A stretch of DNA of 32,167 bases, taken from an uncultured Clostridia bacterium. Its GTDB lineage: Bacteria > Bacillota > Clostridia > Tissierellales > Peptoniphilaceae. Numbering within the stretch: position 1 is the stretch's first letter; every line of letters begins with the position of its first letter. Made by a program: the position numbers and the translations under genes. Below, one piece after another: positions 23,472 to 30,602 of the stretch. Below the pieces are notes generated by a model that was not told the origin of the DNA, made no database searches, and saw only the letters and a program-made list of their open reading frames with translations. The stretch spans positions 1 through 32,167 of the forward strand of contig CAMYBS010000013.1 of the NCBI GenBank assembly GCA_947254025.1, read 5' to 3'.

Positions 23472-24647
23472 ATGAAATATAACGCTATAATTCTTGGCAC
23501 GGATCACAACTCATACTCTGTTGCAAGAAGTTTTTTCGAGGCATATGGCGAGAAGCCGATAGTTGTGGGAGCGGCTCTACTCGTGCCTTTCGTTGCAAGC
23601 ACGATTGCCGAGGTGCACATCGTGAAGGACTTTTCAAGTAATGATGATGTTTTTGTAAAAACTTTAAACGAGATTGCAAAGTCAAGAAGTGAGGAGGACT
23701 TCATCTTCTTCGCGCCGACTGAGCATTATGTCGAAGTGCTTGTAAGAAATGAGGACAAGTTCGATTTCAAGGCGCATGTGCCATATCCAGATCCAAAGGA
23801 AGCGGAAAAACTCATACTTAAGTCTGAGTTCTACAAGATTCTTGAAAAGATTGGCGTAGCTTATCCAAAGACTTTTATAGCGAAGAAGGATAATTACAAA
23901 GAGGTAAATATCGAGGGCGAGGCCTTCCTAAAGGCTGATGAATACAATGACTTCATAGGGTCAAATGTGACAAATATTCAAAAGGGATACCACGCGATGA
24001 ATAGAGGAGAGACTTTGGCCATACTTGACGAGATTTACAAGAGCAACTACGCTGGCTCCATCATAGTCCAAGACTACATCCATGGCGGACAAGGAACTGA
24101 GTACTCTCTTAATGGCTATAGGTCGCACGATGGCAAGGTGTCCATGGTCTTAGCAAGAAATTTATTATCAGACATGAGGCCTATGTGGGTCGGCAATCAT
24201 TTGGTGCAAGTTGACCACTATGACGATGAGATGTTTAATATAGCAGAAAAAATTACCTCTAGCCTTGATTATAAGGGGCTCTTCAATTTTGACTTTAAGA
24301 AGGATTCAAAGACAGGCAAAGTTTATACGCTTGAGATGAATATTAGACAAGGTAGAACTTTCTACTATGCGACTCTTGGCGGGGTCAATCTAATGAAGAT
24401 TGCAGCGGATGATATGATACTTGGTAAATCTGTAAGTGAAAGAACAAAGAGAGCTTTTATGCTCACAGCCATTGACAAAGATATTTGCAGAGAGCATCTT
24501 GATAAAGAACTTTTAAAAGAGTTCGACAAAAAAGAAAGGCAAGAAAACACAGCTATACACATAGTGAATGCAAAGGACGCTGCGCCTGAGAGGCTAGAGA
24601 GGGTTATGAATGCTCTTAAGCGTCAAGCGGATGATTTGTATAAGTAG
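23472..24647 (+). CDS. ATP-grasp carboxylate-amine ligase, possible peptidoglycan D-amino-acid ligase
   Basis: A 391-residue cytoplasmic ATP-grasp enzyme. An N-terminal Rossmann-like part (AIILGTDHNSYSVARSF) is followed by the grasp domain: EAFLKADEYND, IIVQDYIHGG (nucleotide clamp, about 199-208) and the metal-binding LEMNIRQGRT (E and N ligands, about 282-291). The layout and length match the carboxylate-amine ligase group that includes the D-aspartate ligase of enterococcal peptidoglycan cross-bridges. Anaerobic cocci with D-Asp or D-Glu bridges carry such enzymes. The specific substrate is an inference; a role in another amide-forming pathway cannot be excluded. Monocistronic, with its own promoter and hairpin. 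Confidence 0.78.
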   Translation: MKYNAIILGTDHNSYSVARSFFEAYGEKPIVVGAALLVPFVASTIAEVHIVKDFSSNDDVFVKTLNEIAKSRSEEDFIFFAPTEHYVEVLVRNEDKFDFKAHVPYPDPKEAEKLILKSEFYKILEKIGVAYPKTFIAKKDNYKEVNIEGEAFLKADEYNDFIGSNVTNIQKGYHAMNRGETLAILDEIYKSNYAGSIIVQDYIHGGQGTEYSLNGYRSHDGKVSMVLARNLLSDMRPMWVGNHLVQVDHYDDEMFNIAEKITSSLDYKGLFNFDFKKDSKTGKVYTLEMNIRQGRTFYYATLGGVNLMKIAADDMILGKSVSERTKRAFMLTAIDKDICREHLDKELLKEFDKKERQENTAIHIVNAKDAAPERLERVMNALKRQADDLYK

Positions 24648-24654
24648 ACTTATG

Positions 24655-24680
24655 GAGATAGAGGGATCTATCTCTTATTT
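24655..24680 (+). terminator. Probable intrinsic terminator
   Basis: Perfect 8-bp stem GAGATAGA/TCTATCTC with GGGA loop and a short TTATTT tail. Confidence 0.7.
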
Positions 24681-24691
24681 GTAAAAAATTC

Positions 24692-24720
24692 TTGACAAAG
24701 AGGAGAATTTATTATATACT
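24692..24720 (+). promoter_or_regulatory. Promoter of rpsF-ssb-rpsR
   Basis: Consensus TTGACA (24692-24697), 17-base spacer, TATACT (24715-24720): a strong promoter, as expected for ribosomal protein genes. Confidence 0.85.
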
Positions 24721-24734
24721 AACAAGGTAACCTT

Positions 24735-24755
24735 GCTCTTTATTTAGTAAAGAGC
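24735..24755 (+). promoter_or_regulatory. Leader hairpin before rpsF
   Basis: GCTCTTT (24735-24741), 7-base loop, AAAGAGC (24749-24755), in the short rpsF leader. CAAGG-taa-CCTTG (24723-24735) precedes it, partly at the expected transcription start. It could be an S6:S18 autoregulatory element, but I do not see its known consensus. Confidence 0.4.
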
Positions 24756-24780
24756 CATGAGTCCAAAAGGAGGTGGAAAG

Positions 24781-25071
24781 ATGAAAAAATATGAAGCTAT
24801 GTATGTTTTTTATCCTGAAACAAGTGAGGAAGATAGAAATAAATTCCTTGATAGGATAAAAGCAGTTATCGAAGCAGAAGAAGGTAAAGTAACTAACACT
24901 GATGATTGGGGCCTAAGAAAATTAGCATACCAAATCAAATTCAAAACTGAAGGCTACTACTTCTTAGTAAACTTTGAAGCAAAAGAAGAAACAATTCTAG
25001 AACTTACTAGAATTGCAAGAATCACAGACGTTTTACTACGTCACATGATAGTAACAGACGAAGATAAATAA
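24781..25071 (+). CDS. rpsF: Ribosomal protein bS6
   Basis: A 96-residue small-subunit protein that binds 16S rRNA with bS18. The MKKYEAMYVFYPE start, DWGLRKLAYQIKFKTEGYYFLVNF core and ITDVLLRHMIV end are typical. The start at 24781 follows AAAGGAGGTGG; the in-frame ATG at 24757 lies before the ribosome site and is rejected. The usual rpsF-ssb-rpsR operon follows. Confidence 0.96.
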   Translation: MKKYEAMYVFYPETSEEDRNKFLDRIKAVIEAEEGKVTNTDDWGLRKLAYQIKFKTEGYYFLVNFEAKEETILELTRIARITDVLLRHMIVTDEDK

Positions 25072-25082
25072 GAGGTGAAAAG

Positions 25083-25538
25083 ATGAACGTATGTAGTTTA
25101 ATCGGAAGATTAACAAAGGATCCTGAGCTAAGATATACACCTAGCACAAATCAAGCAGTTATCACATTTACTATAGCTGTTGATAAGGGTTTATCTAGAG
25201 AAAAAAGAGAAGAGATGGAAGCAAAGAACATGCCAACAGCAGACTTCATTTCCATAGTAGCTTGGGGTAGAACTGCAGAGAATATCAGTAATTTTGTTTC
25301 AAAGGGCAACATGGTAGGAGTAACAGGTAGAATTCAATCAAGAACATACGAGGCTAAAGATGGTACTAAAAGGTACGTTACAGAAGTCATAGCATCATCC
25401 GTAGAATTCTTAGAAAGAAAGAACATTACTTCACAAGCTTCAACTCAATCACACGAAGACTACTTCAGTAATGAAGAAGACTTCTCAAATGTAGATGAAG
25501 GCTTTGCTCCTGGAAGCAATAGGGATATTCCATTTTAA
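25083..25538 (+). CDS. ssb: Single-stranded DNA-binding protein
   Basis: A 151-residue OB-fold protein ([55 protein letters not shown]) followed by a flexible acidic tail ending in DIPF, the partner-recruiting C-terminus. It coats single-stranded DNA during replication and repair. It starts 11 bases after rpsF behind AGAGGTG, in the conserved position between the two ribosomal genes. Confidence 0.97.
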   Translation: MNVCSLIGRLTKDPELRYTPSTNQAVITFTIAVDKGLSREKREEMEAKNMPTADFISIVAWGRTAENISNFVSKGNMVGVTGRIQSRTYEAKDGTKRYVTEVIASSVEFLERKNITSQASTQSHEDYFSNEEDFSNVDEGFAPGSNRDIPF

Positions 25539-25555
25539 TTAAAGGAGGGAATATA

Positions 25556-25780
25556 ATGCAAAGAAGATTCAGACCTAGAAAAAAGGTATGTGCTTTCTGC
25601 CAAGAAAAAAGCGAACACATAGATTATAAAGACGTTGCAAAACTAAGAAAATACATCACAGAAAAGGGTAAAATCTTACCAAGAAGAATCACAGGTACTT
25701 GCGCTAAACACCAAAGAGAGATCACAACAGCTATCAAGAGAGCAAGACAAGTATCTCTTCTCCCATATACACAAGACTAA
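25556..25780 (+). CDS. rpsR: Ribosomal protein bS18
   Basis: A 74-residue basic protein with the zinc-type KKVCAFC opening, [21 protein letters not shown] and [18 protein letters not shown] signatures, ending in the usual ARQVSLLPY. It partners bS6 on the small-subunit platform. The ribosome site is AAAGGAGGG. It ends the operon; a repeat-rich gap follows. Confidence 0.97.
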   Translation: MQRRFRPRKKVCAFCQEKSEHIDYKDVAKLRKYITEKGKILPRRITGTCAKHQREITTAIKRARQVSLLPYTQD

Positions 25781-25825
25781 AAATTTCTGTGCTTTTTTGT
25801 TAAAACAAGCCCTTTTGCTCATTCG

Positions 25826-25878
25826 CTTTTCGGCAATGCTCGAGTACATTTGTACACTCCGCTTGCCTCAAAGCTCCA
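25826..25878. repeat. GTAC-core palindromic repeat, copy 3
   Basis: Identical over 53 bases to 19120-19172, here 45 bases after the rpsR stop. The gap 25781-26204 contains no believable gene; it holds this palindrome, a terminator, a shared module and a second terminator. Confidence 0.75.
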
Positions 25879-25964
25879 TTTCGCAAAATCATCTTGTTTT
25901 CTTCAAAAAATCAAGCGAAATTTTTGCACTTTCAGAAATTTTTGAAATATATAAGATTTTCATT

Positions 25965-25990
25965 AAGCTCCATGCAAATGGAGCTTTTTT
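25965..25990 (+). terminator. Intrinsic terminator in a repeated cassette (rpsR side)
   Basis: 9-bp stem AAGCTCCAT/ATGGAGCTT with GCAA loop and T6. The preceding bases (GAAATATATAAGATTT) recur before the terminator at 27484. Confidence 0.85.
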
Positions 25991-25999
25991 GATGGGAAA

Positions 26000-26089
26000 C
26001 GCAAATCTCATCATAGCGCAAAGGTTCCCAGGCTGTTTACAGTCGGGGTTCTTCTTTTATCTACGAAATCACTGTATAGCAAAATAAAT
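26000..26089. repeat. Dispersed 90-base module, copy 2
   Basis: About 93% identical to 27361-27449. Both begin CGCAAATCTCATCATAGCGC, contain a variable hairpin after AAGGTTC, then GGGGTTCTTCTTTTATCTAC, and end ACTGTATAGCAAAATAAAT. The core is also related to 19355-19415. Confidence 0.85.
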
Positions 26090-26098
26090 AAATTATTA

Positions 26099-26128
26099 AA
26101 AGCTTTCACTTTTGTGAGAGCTTTTTTT
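26099..26128 (+). terminator. Intrinsic terminator in the repeat mosaic
   Basis: 11-bp stem AAAGCTTTCAC/GTGAGAGCTTT (one G-U), TTTT loop, T7 tail followed by GATG, an arrangement repeated at 27323. Confidence 0.85.
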
Positions 26129-26204
26129 GATGCTTGTTTTAAAGCTCAATTAATTTTGTTTTTTAGTGCTTTATTACAAATTTGTTAAAAATCACGAAAA
26201 TCTA

Positions 26205-26232
26205 TTTACTTTTCCTTGTGTGGGTATATAAT
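26205..26232 (+). promoter_or_regulatory. Promoter of the second copper-amine-oxidase-N-like gene
   Basis: TTTACT (26205-26210), 16-base spacer, TATAAT (26227-26232). Confidence 0.6.
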
Positions 26233-26275
26233 ATATGTAGGTAAAGCAATAAAAAGTGATAAAAGGAGGTTTATT

Positions 26276-27163
26276 ATGAAAAAGTTTCTATCATTTCTTT
26301 TAGTATTTGTGCTAGTTTTGTCAATGTCTATGAACATTTCTAAGGCTAAGCTTCTTAAAGGGGAGATAGTAGGTTTTGCAACTGATGTAGGACCAGAAGA
26401 CGCTACTATACATATAGCTGACAAAACTTATCCTGTTAAGAATGGCACTGTTTTATTTATCAACGGTGAAGTAATTCCTGAAGCTGAGGTAATTATGGAG
26501 GACGGCAAGGCCATACTACCACTAAGGCTTATTGCTGAAAAGCTTGGATATGAAGTTAGTTGGAACGGCGCTGAGAAAAAGGTTACGCTTAAAAAAGCTG
26601 ATAAGAGCATTGACATTGCTATAGCTAAGGACGGTGCAGCTAAGCTTATCAAGAATTCTACTTATGTAACTTGCGATTTTGTAGAAAAGAATCTTGCTGA
26701 AAGCGCTCTAGTTACTGAAATGCTTGGCGATGACTACAAAAAATTCTATGAGACAGATATGGCTATAACTCAAGATAAGACTATCGAAAGAAGTCTTAGA
26801 AATGTCATTATCGATGAAAAGCACGAGTACAAGGACAATTTAAGTTCTGATGACGCGATGAAGCTAGTTAAGGAGAAATGCCTTGAAGGTCTAAAGAATT
26901 TTGCGAAGACTTTGAAGGAAAAAGCAAAGGACGAGCCGGGTAGATTTGACGATGACATAAAATTAATCGAAAAAGAAATCAATAGAATGATCTACATTGG
27001 CGAAGTATCTAAGTTTTATAGATACACAATAGGACCTTACGATGTTTTATATGACAGAACAGATGGCAAAATCTACTTCCAAATATATCAAGCAGAATCT
27101 AGAATTAAGGAAGTAGATGTGAATGATCCGGATTTATATATGAGTATATTTATAATCGGATAA
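26276..27163 (+). CDS. Secreted protein with one copper-amine-oxidase-N-like domain
   Basis: A 295-residue exported protein. The signal peptide runs to about residue 24 (MNISKAK). The domain at about 56-105 has the hallmark VLFINGEVIPEAEVIMEDGKAILPLRLIAEKLGYEVSWNGAEKKVTL pattern (PLR.IAE.LG..V.W....K.V.L). The remaining 180 residues are charged, partly helical and unrecognised. The start at 26276 follows AAAAGGAGG; the in-frame ATG at 26216 lies within the promoter region and is rejected. It resembles the protein at 22443 in layout (signal, stalk domain, unique C-terminal half), but the C-terminal halves are not obviously alike. Confidence 0.78.
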   Translation: MKKFLSFLLVFVLVLSMSMNISKAKLLKGEIVGFATDVGPEDATIHIADKTYPVKNGTVLFINGEVIPEAEVIMEDGKAILPLRLIAEKLGYEVSWNGAEKKVTLKKADKSIDIAIAKDGAAKLIKNSTYVTCDFVEKNLAESALVTEMLGDDYKKFYETDMAITQDKTIERSLRNVIIDEKHEYKDNLSSDDAMKLVKEKCLEGLKNFAKTLKEKAKDEPGRFDDDIKLIEKEINRMIYIGEVSKFYRYTIGPYDVLYDRTDGKIYFQIYQAESRIKEVDVNDPDLYMSIFIIG

Positions 27164-27183
27164 ATTTCTGTGCTTTTTCGCCT

Positions 27184-27281
27184 AAATCGCGGCTTAGGCT
27201 CGTTCGAAATTTTCTTCGCTCCACGTACCTTGAGTACGAGATCGCTTGAAAATTTCTGCACATCGCCTAATCCATCGATTT
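27184..27281. repeat. GTAC-core long palindromic repeat, copy 4
   Basis: A 98-base imperfect inverted repeat. Both arms, read inward, follow AAATCG..GG.TTAGGC...GAAATTTTC...CGTAC, meeting at CGTAC-cttga-GTACG (27224-27238). It starts 20 bases after the stop of the preceding gene. The 27164-27523 gap holds this element, two terminators and a shared module, and no gene. Confidence 0.7.
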
Positions 27282-27322
27282 ATATCAAAAAATCACTATA
27301 AATTTTGAATATAGAATTTATA

Positions 27323-27352
27323 AAAGGTTTTCACTTTAGTGAAGGCCTTTTT
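27323..27352 (+). terminator. Intrinsic terminator after the second stalk-domain gene
   Basis: 12-bp stem with two G-U pairs (27323-27334 with 27339-27350), TTTA loop, T5 then GATG. Confidence 0.8.
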
Positions 27353-27360
27353 GATGTGCA

Positions 27361-27449
27361 CGCAAATCTCATCATAGCGCAAAGGTTCACGACTGTTTAC
27401 GGTCGGGGTTCTTCTTTTATCTACGAAATCACTGTATAGCAAAATAAAT
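27361..27449. repeat. Dispersed 90-base module, copy 3
   Basis: Close copy of 26000-26089 with differences concentrated in the hairpin loop region (GACTGTTTACGGTC instead of AGGCTGTTTACAGTC), with most stem pairing kept. Confidence 0.85.
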
Positions 27450-27483
27450 CAGGCGAAATTTTTGAAATATATAAGATTTGATT

Positions 27484-27508
27484 AAGCTCCATTAATTTGG
27501 AGCTTTTT
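27484..27508 (+). terminator. Intrinsic terminator cassette, second copy
   Basis: 8-bp stem AAGCTCCA/TGGAGCTT, 6-base loop, T5. Upstream GAAATATATAAGATTT matches the cassette at 25965. Confidence 0.8.
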
Positions 27509-27523
27509 CCATGTCTACACAAT

Positions 27524-27552
27524 TTGCAAAAATGATTTGTTGGTATTATAAT
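27524..27552 (+). promoter_or_regulatory. Promoter of the small membrane protein gene
   Basis: TTGCAA (27524-27529), 17-base spacer, TATAAT (27547-27552). Confidence 0.75.
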
Positions 27553-27581
27553 ATAAGTAAGTTTATTAGTGGGGTGTCAAA

Positions 27582-27950
27582 ATGGAAAACCTTAATAAAA
27601 CAAAGTCAAAGAGCAAGGTAAGTAGGATATATAATTACGCTGTTTTAGGCATATATGCCTTGGTTTTGCTAGCGTATACAGTTTTTAAGCTTATGGGTGC
27701 TGATGAAAAGACGGGTAGTATCATCCTTAATTCTGTGCTACTAAGCTTATTATTTGCGTTAGTGGGACTAATATTTATCCCGAAAAATACTCTTACATGG
27801 ATAAACATTATCTTGCCTGTAGTAATCAATGTACCATACTTCTTATGTCTTATAGCTGTTACGCACGGTTTGGATTCGATAGGCGTTGCATCTTACTACT
27901 TTGAGCGTGTAATTACTTCGCCAATAAATTTAATAAAAGCATTTTTCTAA
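27582..27950 (+). CDS. Small membrane protein of unknown function
   Basis: A 122-residue protein. A lysine-rich N-terminus (NKTKSKSKVSR) is followed by three strongly hydrophobic segments (about 17-38, 46-66 and 72-93) and a last weakly hydrophobic stretch. No family is recognised. The start follows GGGGTG, weak but well placed. It has its own promoter and a shared bidirectional terminator, which supports a real gene. Confidence 0.7.
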   Translation: MENLNKTKSKSKVSRIYNYAVLGIYALVLLAYTVFKLMGADEKTGSIILNSVLLSLLFALVGLIFIPKNTLTWINIILPVVINVPYFLCLIAVTHGLDSIGVASYYFERVITSPINLIKAFF

Positions 27951-27964
27951 AATTTGCACATAAA

Positions 27965-27999
27965 AATGCAGCTACATTATGTAGCTGCATTCGTTTTTT
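27965..27999. terminator. Bidirectional terminator between converging genes
   Basis: Perfect 11-bp stem AATGCAGCTAC/GTAGCTGCATT (27965-27975 with 27981-27991), 5-base loop, T6 on the plus side and a T-run on the minus side (AAAAA at 27962-27966). Confidence 0.88.
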
Positions 28000-28719
28000 C
28001 TAATTACTTGCGGATATATTATCTATGGCTATTCTATCTGAAATCTCGCTAATGTCTATCGGGCTTGAGTTTGACTCTGGCATATCGTCGAACTTGCCTT
28101 CCCAGGCTGGTTTTATTTGAACGTTTAAGTTCTCATCTCCTAGTTCGATTTTTATATCGTCAATGCTGCTATCACCATTACCTGAGGACACACAAAAGTA
28201 GGATAATGTATCTTTACTTTCGCTTAGGCCGATGTCGCCTCTAAAGCCGCCTGCTCTAGCTACTCCTACTGGCACAATTTCATCTGAACTTAGCTCTTTT
28301 GTAAAGTCTTTGTTTGGATAATAAAACTTGACGTCTGACATACCATAGTCATAGTCTTGATAAACTATAAGTAGTGGGTAGTCTAAATTGTTTAGCTTTA
28401 CGAGTGAATATGTGTAAGTGCAATTAAATCCATCATCTTTTGTAGCTGGATTAAATTTCTCTGGGTTCATATTGTCCAAAACACTTGTGTATACTTGCTT
28501 TACTTTTTCAAGATTCTCATCTTTTTGAGCTGCTGCGTTTTCTTCAGCATCTTTACTTTCTTCGTTGTCTTCGCTTTCTTCATTATCTTCGCTTGATTTA
28601 TCGTTTGCACTCTCTGTAAGATTCTTATCTTCAAGTGTAGTTTTTTGTTTTGATGAACATGCTGTTAGGCTTAAGATAAATGTAATGCTAATTAGAAGAG
28701 CTATTATTTTTTTCATCAT
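28000..28719 (-). CDS. Predicted lipoprotein of unknown function
   Basis: A 239-residue lipoprotein: MMKK, a hydrophobic helix and LTAC lipobox (C21). A very acidic Glu/Asp/Asn/Ser linker (about 30-66, repeating EDNEES) tethers a C-terminal domain (about 70-239) rich in Tyr, Asp and Gly (YQDYDYGMSDVKFYYPN, GVARAGGFRGDIGLSE). I do not recognise the domain. GGAG lies 8 bases before the first ATG, so 28719 is kept over the next codon. It converges with the small membrane protein gene and has its own promoter. Confidence 0.8.
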   Translation of the reverse strand: MMKKIIALLISITFILSLTACSSKQKTTLEDKNLTESANDKSSEDNEESEDNEESKDAEENAAAQKDENLEKVKQVYTSVLDNMNPEKFNPATKDDGFNCTYTYSLVKLNNLDYPLLIVYQDYDYGMSDVKFYYPNKDFTKELSSDEIVPVGVARAGGFRGDIGLSESKDTLSYFCVSSGNGDSSIDDIKIELGDENLNVQIKPAWEGKFDDMPESNSSPIDISEISDRIAIDNISASN

Positions 28720-28755
28720 AAGGTCTACTCCTTTTCATAGATATTTTATATATCA

Positions 28756-28784
28756 ATTCTAGCATATTTTTCTTTGTTTTACAA
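28756..28784 (-). promoter_or_regulatory. Promoter of the lipoprotein gene (minus strand)
   Basis: On the minus strand TTGTAA (28779-28784), 17-base spacer, TAGAAT (28756-28761). Confidence 0.6.
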
Positions 28785-28798
28785 TAATTATGTATGGA

Positions 28799-28829
28799 GA
28801 AAACCCTCTTCACCACGTGGCAAAGAGGG
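28799..28829 (-). terminator. Intrinsic terminator of the hydrogenase operon (minus strand)
   Basis: Read on the minus strand: CCCTCTT/AAGAGGG stem (28804-28810 with 28823-28829) with a further CCA/TGG inside, then TTTT. Confidence 0.75.
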
Positions 28830-28846
28830 CATATGATTATATTAAA

Positions 28847-30592
28847 TTACATCTTTGGATCGGCTTCGTAGTGTGTGTGAAGTAGTTCGTGTGCTAATTC
28901 GCCGCCAACTTCGCCAAGGTATTCTTTGTAAAGTTGTATGATTTTTGGATTGGCGTGTGATTTCCTTATTGCTTTACCTTTATCTATATTATAGATGGCC
29001 TCGGCTCTTCTCTTAAGTATTGAGATGTCGCCGTTATGAAGCGGTTGACCGCCTCCGCCTATACATCCGCCTGGGCAAGCCATAACTTCTATCGCATCGT
29101 ATTCTTTTTCTCCTGACTTAACCATGTTTAGTAGTTTTCTTGTATTGCCAAGTCCGTTTGCTACGGCGATTCTGATTTCTCTTCCATCTATATCAACTGT
29201 TGCTTCCTTGATGCCGTTAAGGCCTCTAAGTGCAGTAAATTCAATCTCTTTAAGCTCTTTTCCTGTTATAGTCTCGTAAGCTGTTCTGCATGTTGCCTCG
29301 ATAACACCGCCTGTAGCTCCGAAGATTGCGCCTGCGCCTGTTGATTCACCCATTGGGTCGTCGAAGTTCTCGTCTTTAAGGTCTTTAAAGCTTAGTCCTG
29401 CTTCTTTGATCATTGCGCCAAGCTCATTAGTTGTGATAACTATATCAACATCGCTGTGGCCCCTGCTCTTAAGCTCATCTCTTGCTGATTCGTATTTTTT
29501 AGCTAAACAAGGCATTACTGATACGACTACCATATCCTTAGGATCTATGCCAAGTTTTTGGGCAAGATAAGTTTTTGCAACTGCTCCAAACATTTCGTGA
29601 GGGCTCTTGCATGATGATGGTATATCGATCATATCTGAGAATTGTTGCTCCATAAAGTTTACCCAACCTGGACAGCAGCTTGTAAGTATTGGCATTTTGC
29701 CGCCCTTTGTAAGCCTTTGAACAAATTCGTTTGCTTCTTCGACTATAGTAAGGTCGGCTGCGAAGTTTGTATCGAATACTTGGTCGAAACCTAGTCTTCT
29801 AAGTGCGCTAACCATCTTACCTGTAACTATAGTGCCTGGCTCCATGCCAAATAGCTCGCCTAGAGCAACTCTAACTGCTGGAGCTGTTTGAACAACAACG
29901 TATTTCTTTGGATCTGCAAGTGCTTTCCATACTTTTCTTGTGTAGCTCATGCCATGAAGTGCGCCTGTAGGGCAGACTGTAACGCATTGACCGCAGAAAG
30001 TACATGTTGTCTCGAACATGCTTCTGTTAAATGTTGAGCCGACGTGGCAGTCAAAACCACGGCCAACCTCAGCAAGTGCACCAACTGTTTGCACTTCGTT
30101 ACACATAGTCTCGCATCTTCTACATAGTATACACTTTTCTGGCTCTCTAACCATAGATAAGCTTCTGTCGTCTATAGGTATATGTCTTCTTTCGCCTGCA
30201 TATGGGATTTCTCTAACTCCAAGGTCTTGTGCCAATTTTTGAAGTTGGCAGTTAAGGTTCTTTGTACAAGTCAAGCAGCTGTTTGGATGGTCCGAAAGCA
30301 ATAGCTCAACTATAGTTCTTCTTGCTTGAATTGCAAGAGCGGAGTCAGTTAGTATATTCATACCTTCTTTAACAGGAGTTGCGCATGAAGCAAGTAGTTT
30401 ACCGCTTTTCTTATCTTCAACCATGCACACTCTGCAAGAAGCAAGTTTATTTACGAATTTTATATCATGTAAGTCCATATGGCATAGTGTAGGAATTTTT
30501 ACGCCTATGGTCTTAGCAGCGTCAAGTACTGATGTTCTTTCCTCAACAGATACATTTACGCCGTTAATAGTTAAATTTATCATCTTAGCCAT
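28847..30592 (-). CDS. hydA: [FeFe]-hydrogenase catalytic subunit (HydA of NADH/ferredoxin-linked type)
   Basis: A 581-residue hydrogenase that makes or oxidises H2 in the cytoplasm. In order: a [2Fe-2S] ferredoxin-like domain (C37, C53, C56, C70), the His-Cys3 [4Fe-4S] site (H102, C106, C109, C115), two [4Fe-4S] clusters (C154/157/160/164 and C197/200/203/207), then the H-cluster domain with TSCCPGW (304-310), MPCLAKKYE (360-368) and ACPGGCIGGGGQP (C506, C510), and the small-subunit tail. The start is preceded by GGAGGG. It lies 10 bases after a NuoF-like HydB gene, so the enzyme is probably the multimeric, electron-bifurcating kind coupling NADH and ferredoxin to H2; this is inference from the pair. 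Confidence 0.95.
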   Translation of the reverse strand: MAKMINLTINGVNVSVEERTSVLDAAKTIGVKIPTLCHMDLHDIKFVNKLASCRVCMVEDKKSGKLLASCATPVKEGMNILTDSALAIQARRTIVELLLSDHPNSCLTCTKNLNCQLQKLAQDLGVREIPYAGERRHIPIDDRSLSMVREPEKCILCRRCETMCNEVQTVGALAEVGRGFDCHVGSTFNRSMFETTCTFCGQCVTVCPTGALHGMSYTRKVWKALADPKKYVVVQTAPAVRVALGELFGMEPGTIVTGKMVSALRRLGFDQVFDTNFAADLTIVEEANEFVQRLTKGGKMPILTSCCPGWVNFMEQQFSDMIDIPSSCKSPHEMFGAVAKTYLAQKLGIDPKDMVVVSVMPCLAKKYESARDELKSRGHSDVDIVITTNELGAMIKEAGLSFKDLKDENFDDPMGESTGAGAIFGATGGVIEATCRTAYETITGKELKEIEFTALRGLNGIKEATVDIDGREIRIAVANGLGNTRKLLNMVKSGEKEYDAIEVMACPGGCIGGGGQPLHNGDISILKRRAEAIYNIDKGKAIRKSHANPKIIQLYKEYLGEVGGELAHELLHTHYEADPKM

Positions 30593-30602
30593 AAGTACCC
30601 TC

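Noticed and set aside
25797..26087. A 96-codon open frame after rpsR
   Set aside because: It runs through the GTAC palindrome, a terminator and the dispersed module, has no ribosome site, and has no recognisable protein features.
26216..26275. Earlier ATG for the second stalk-domain protein
   Set aside because: It falls upstream of the predicted -10 and would hide the signal peptide behind 20 extra residues.
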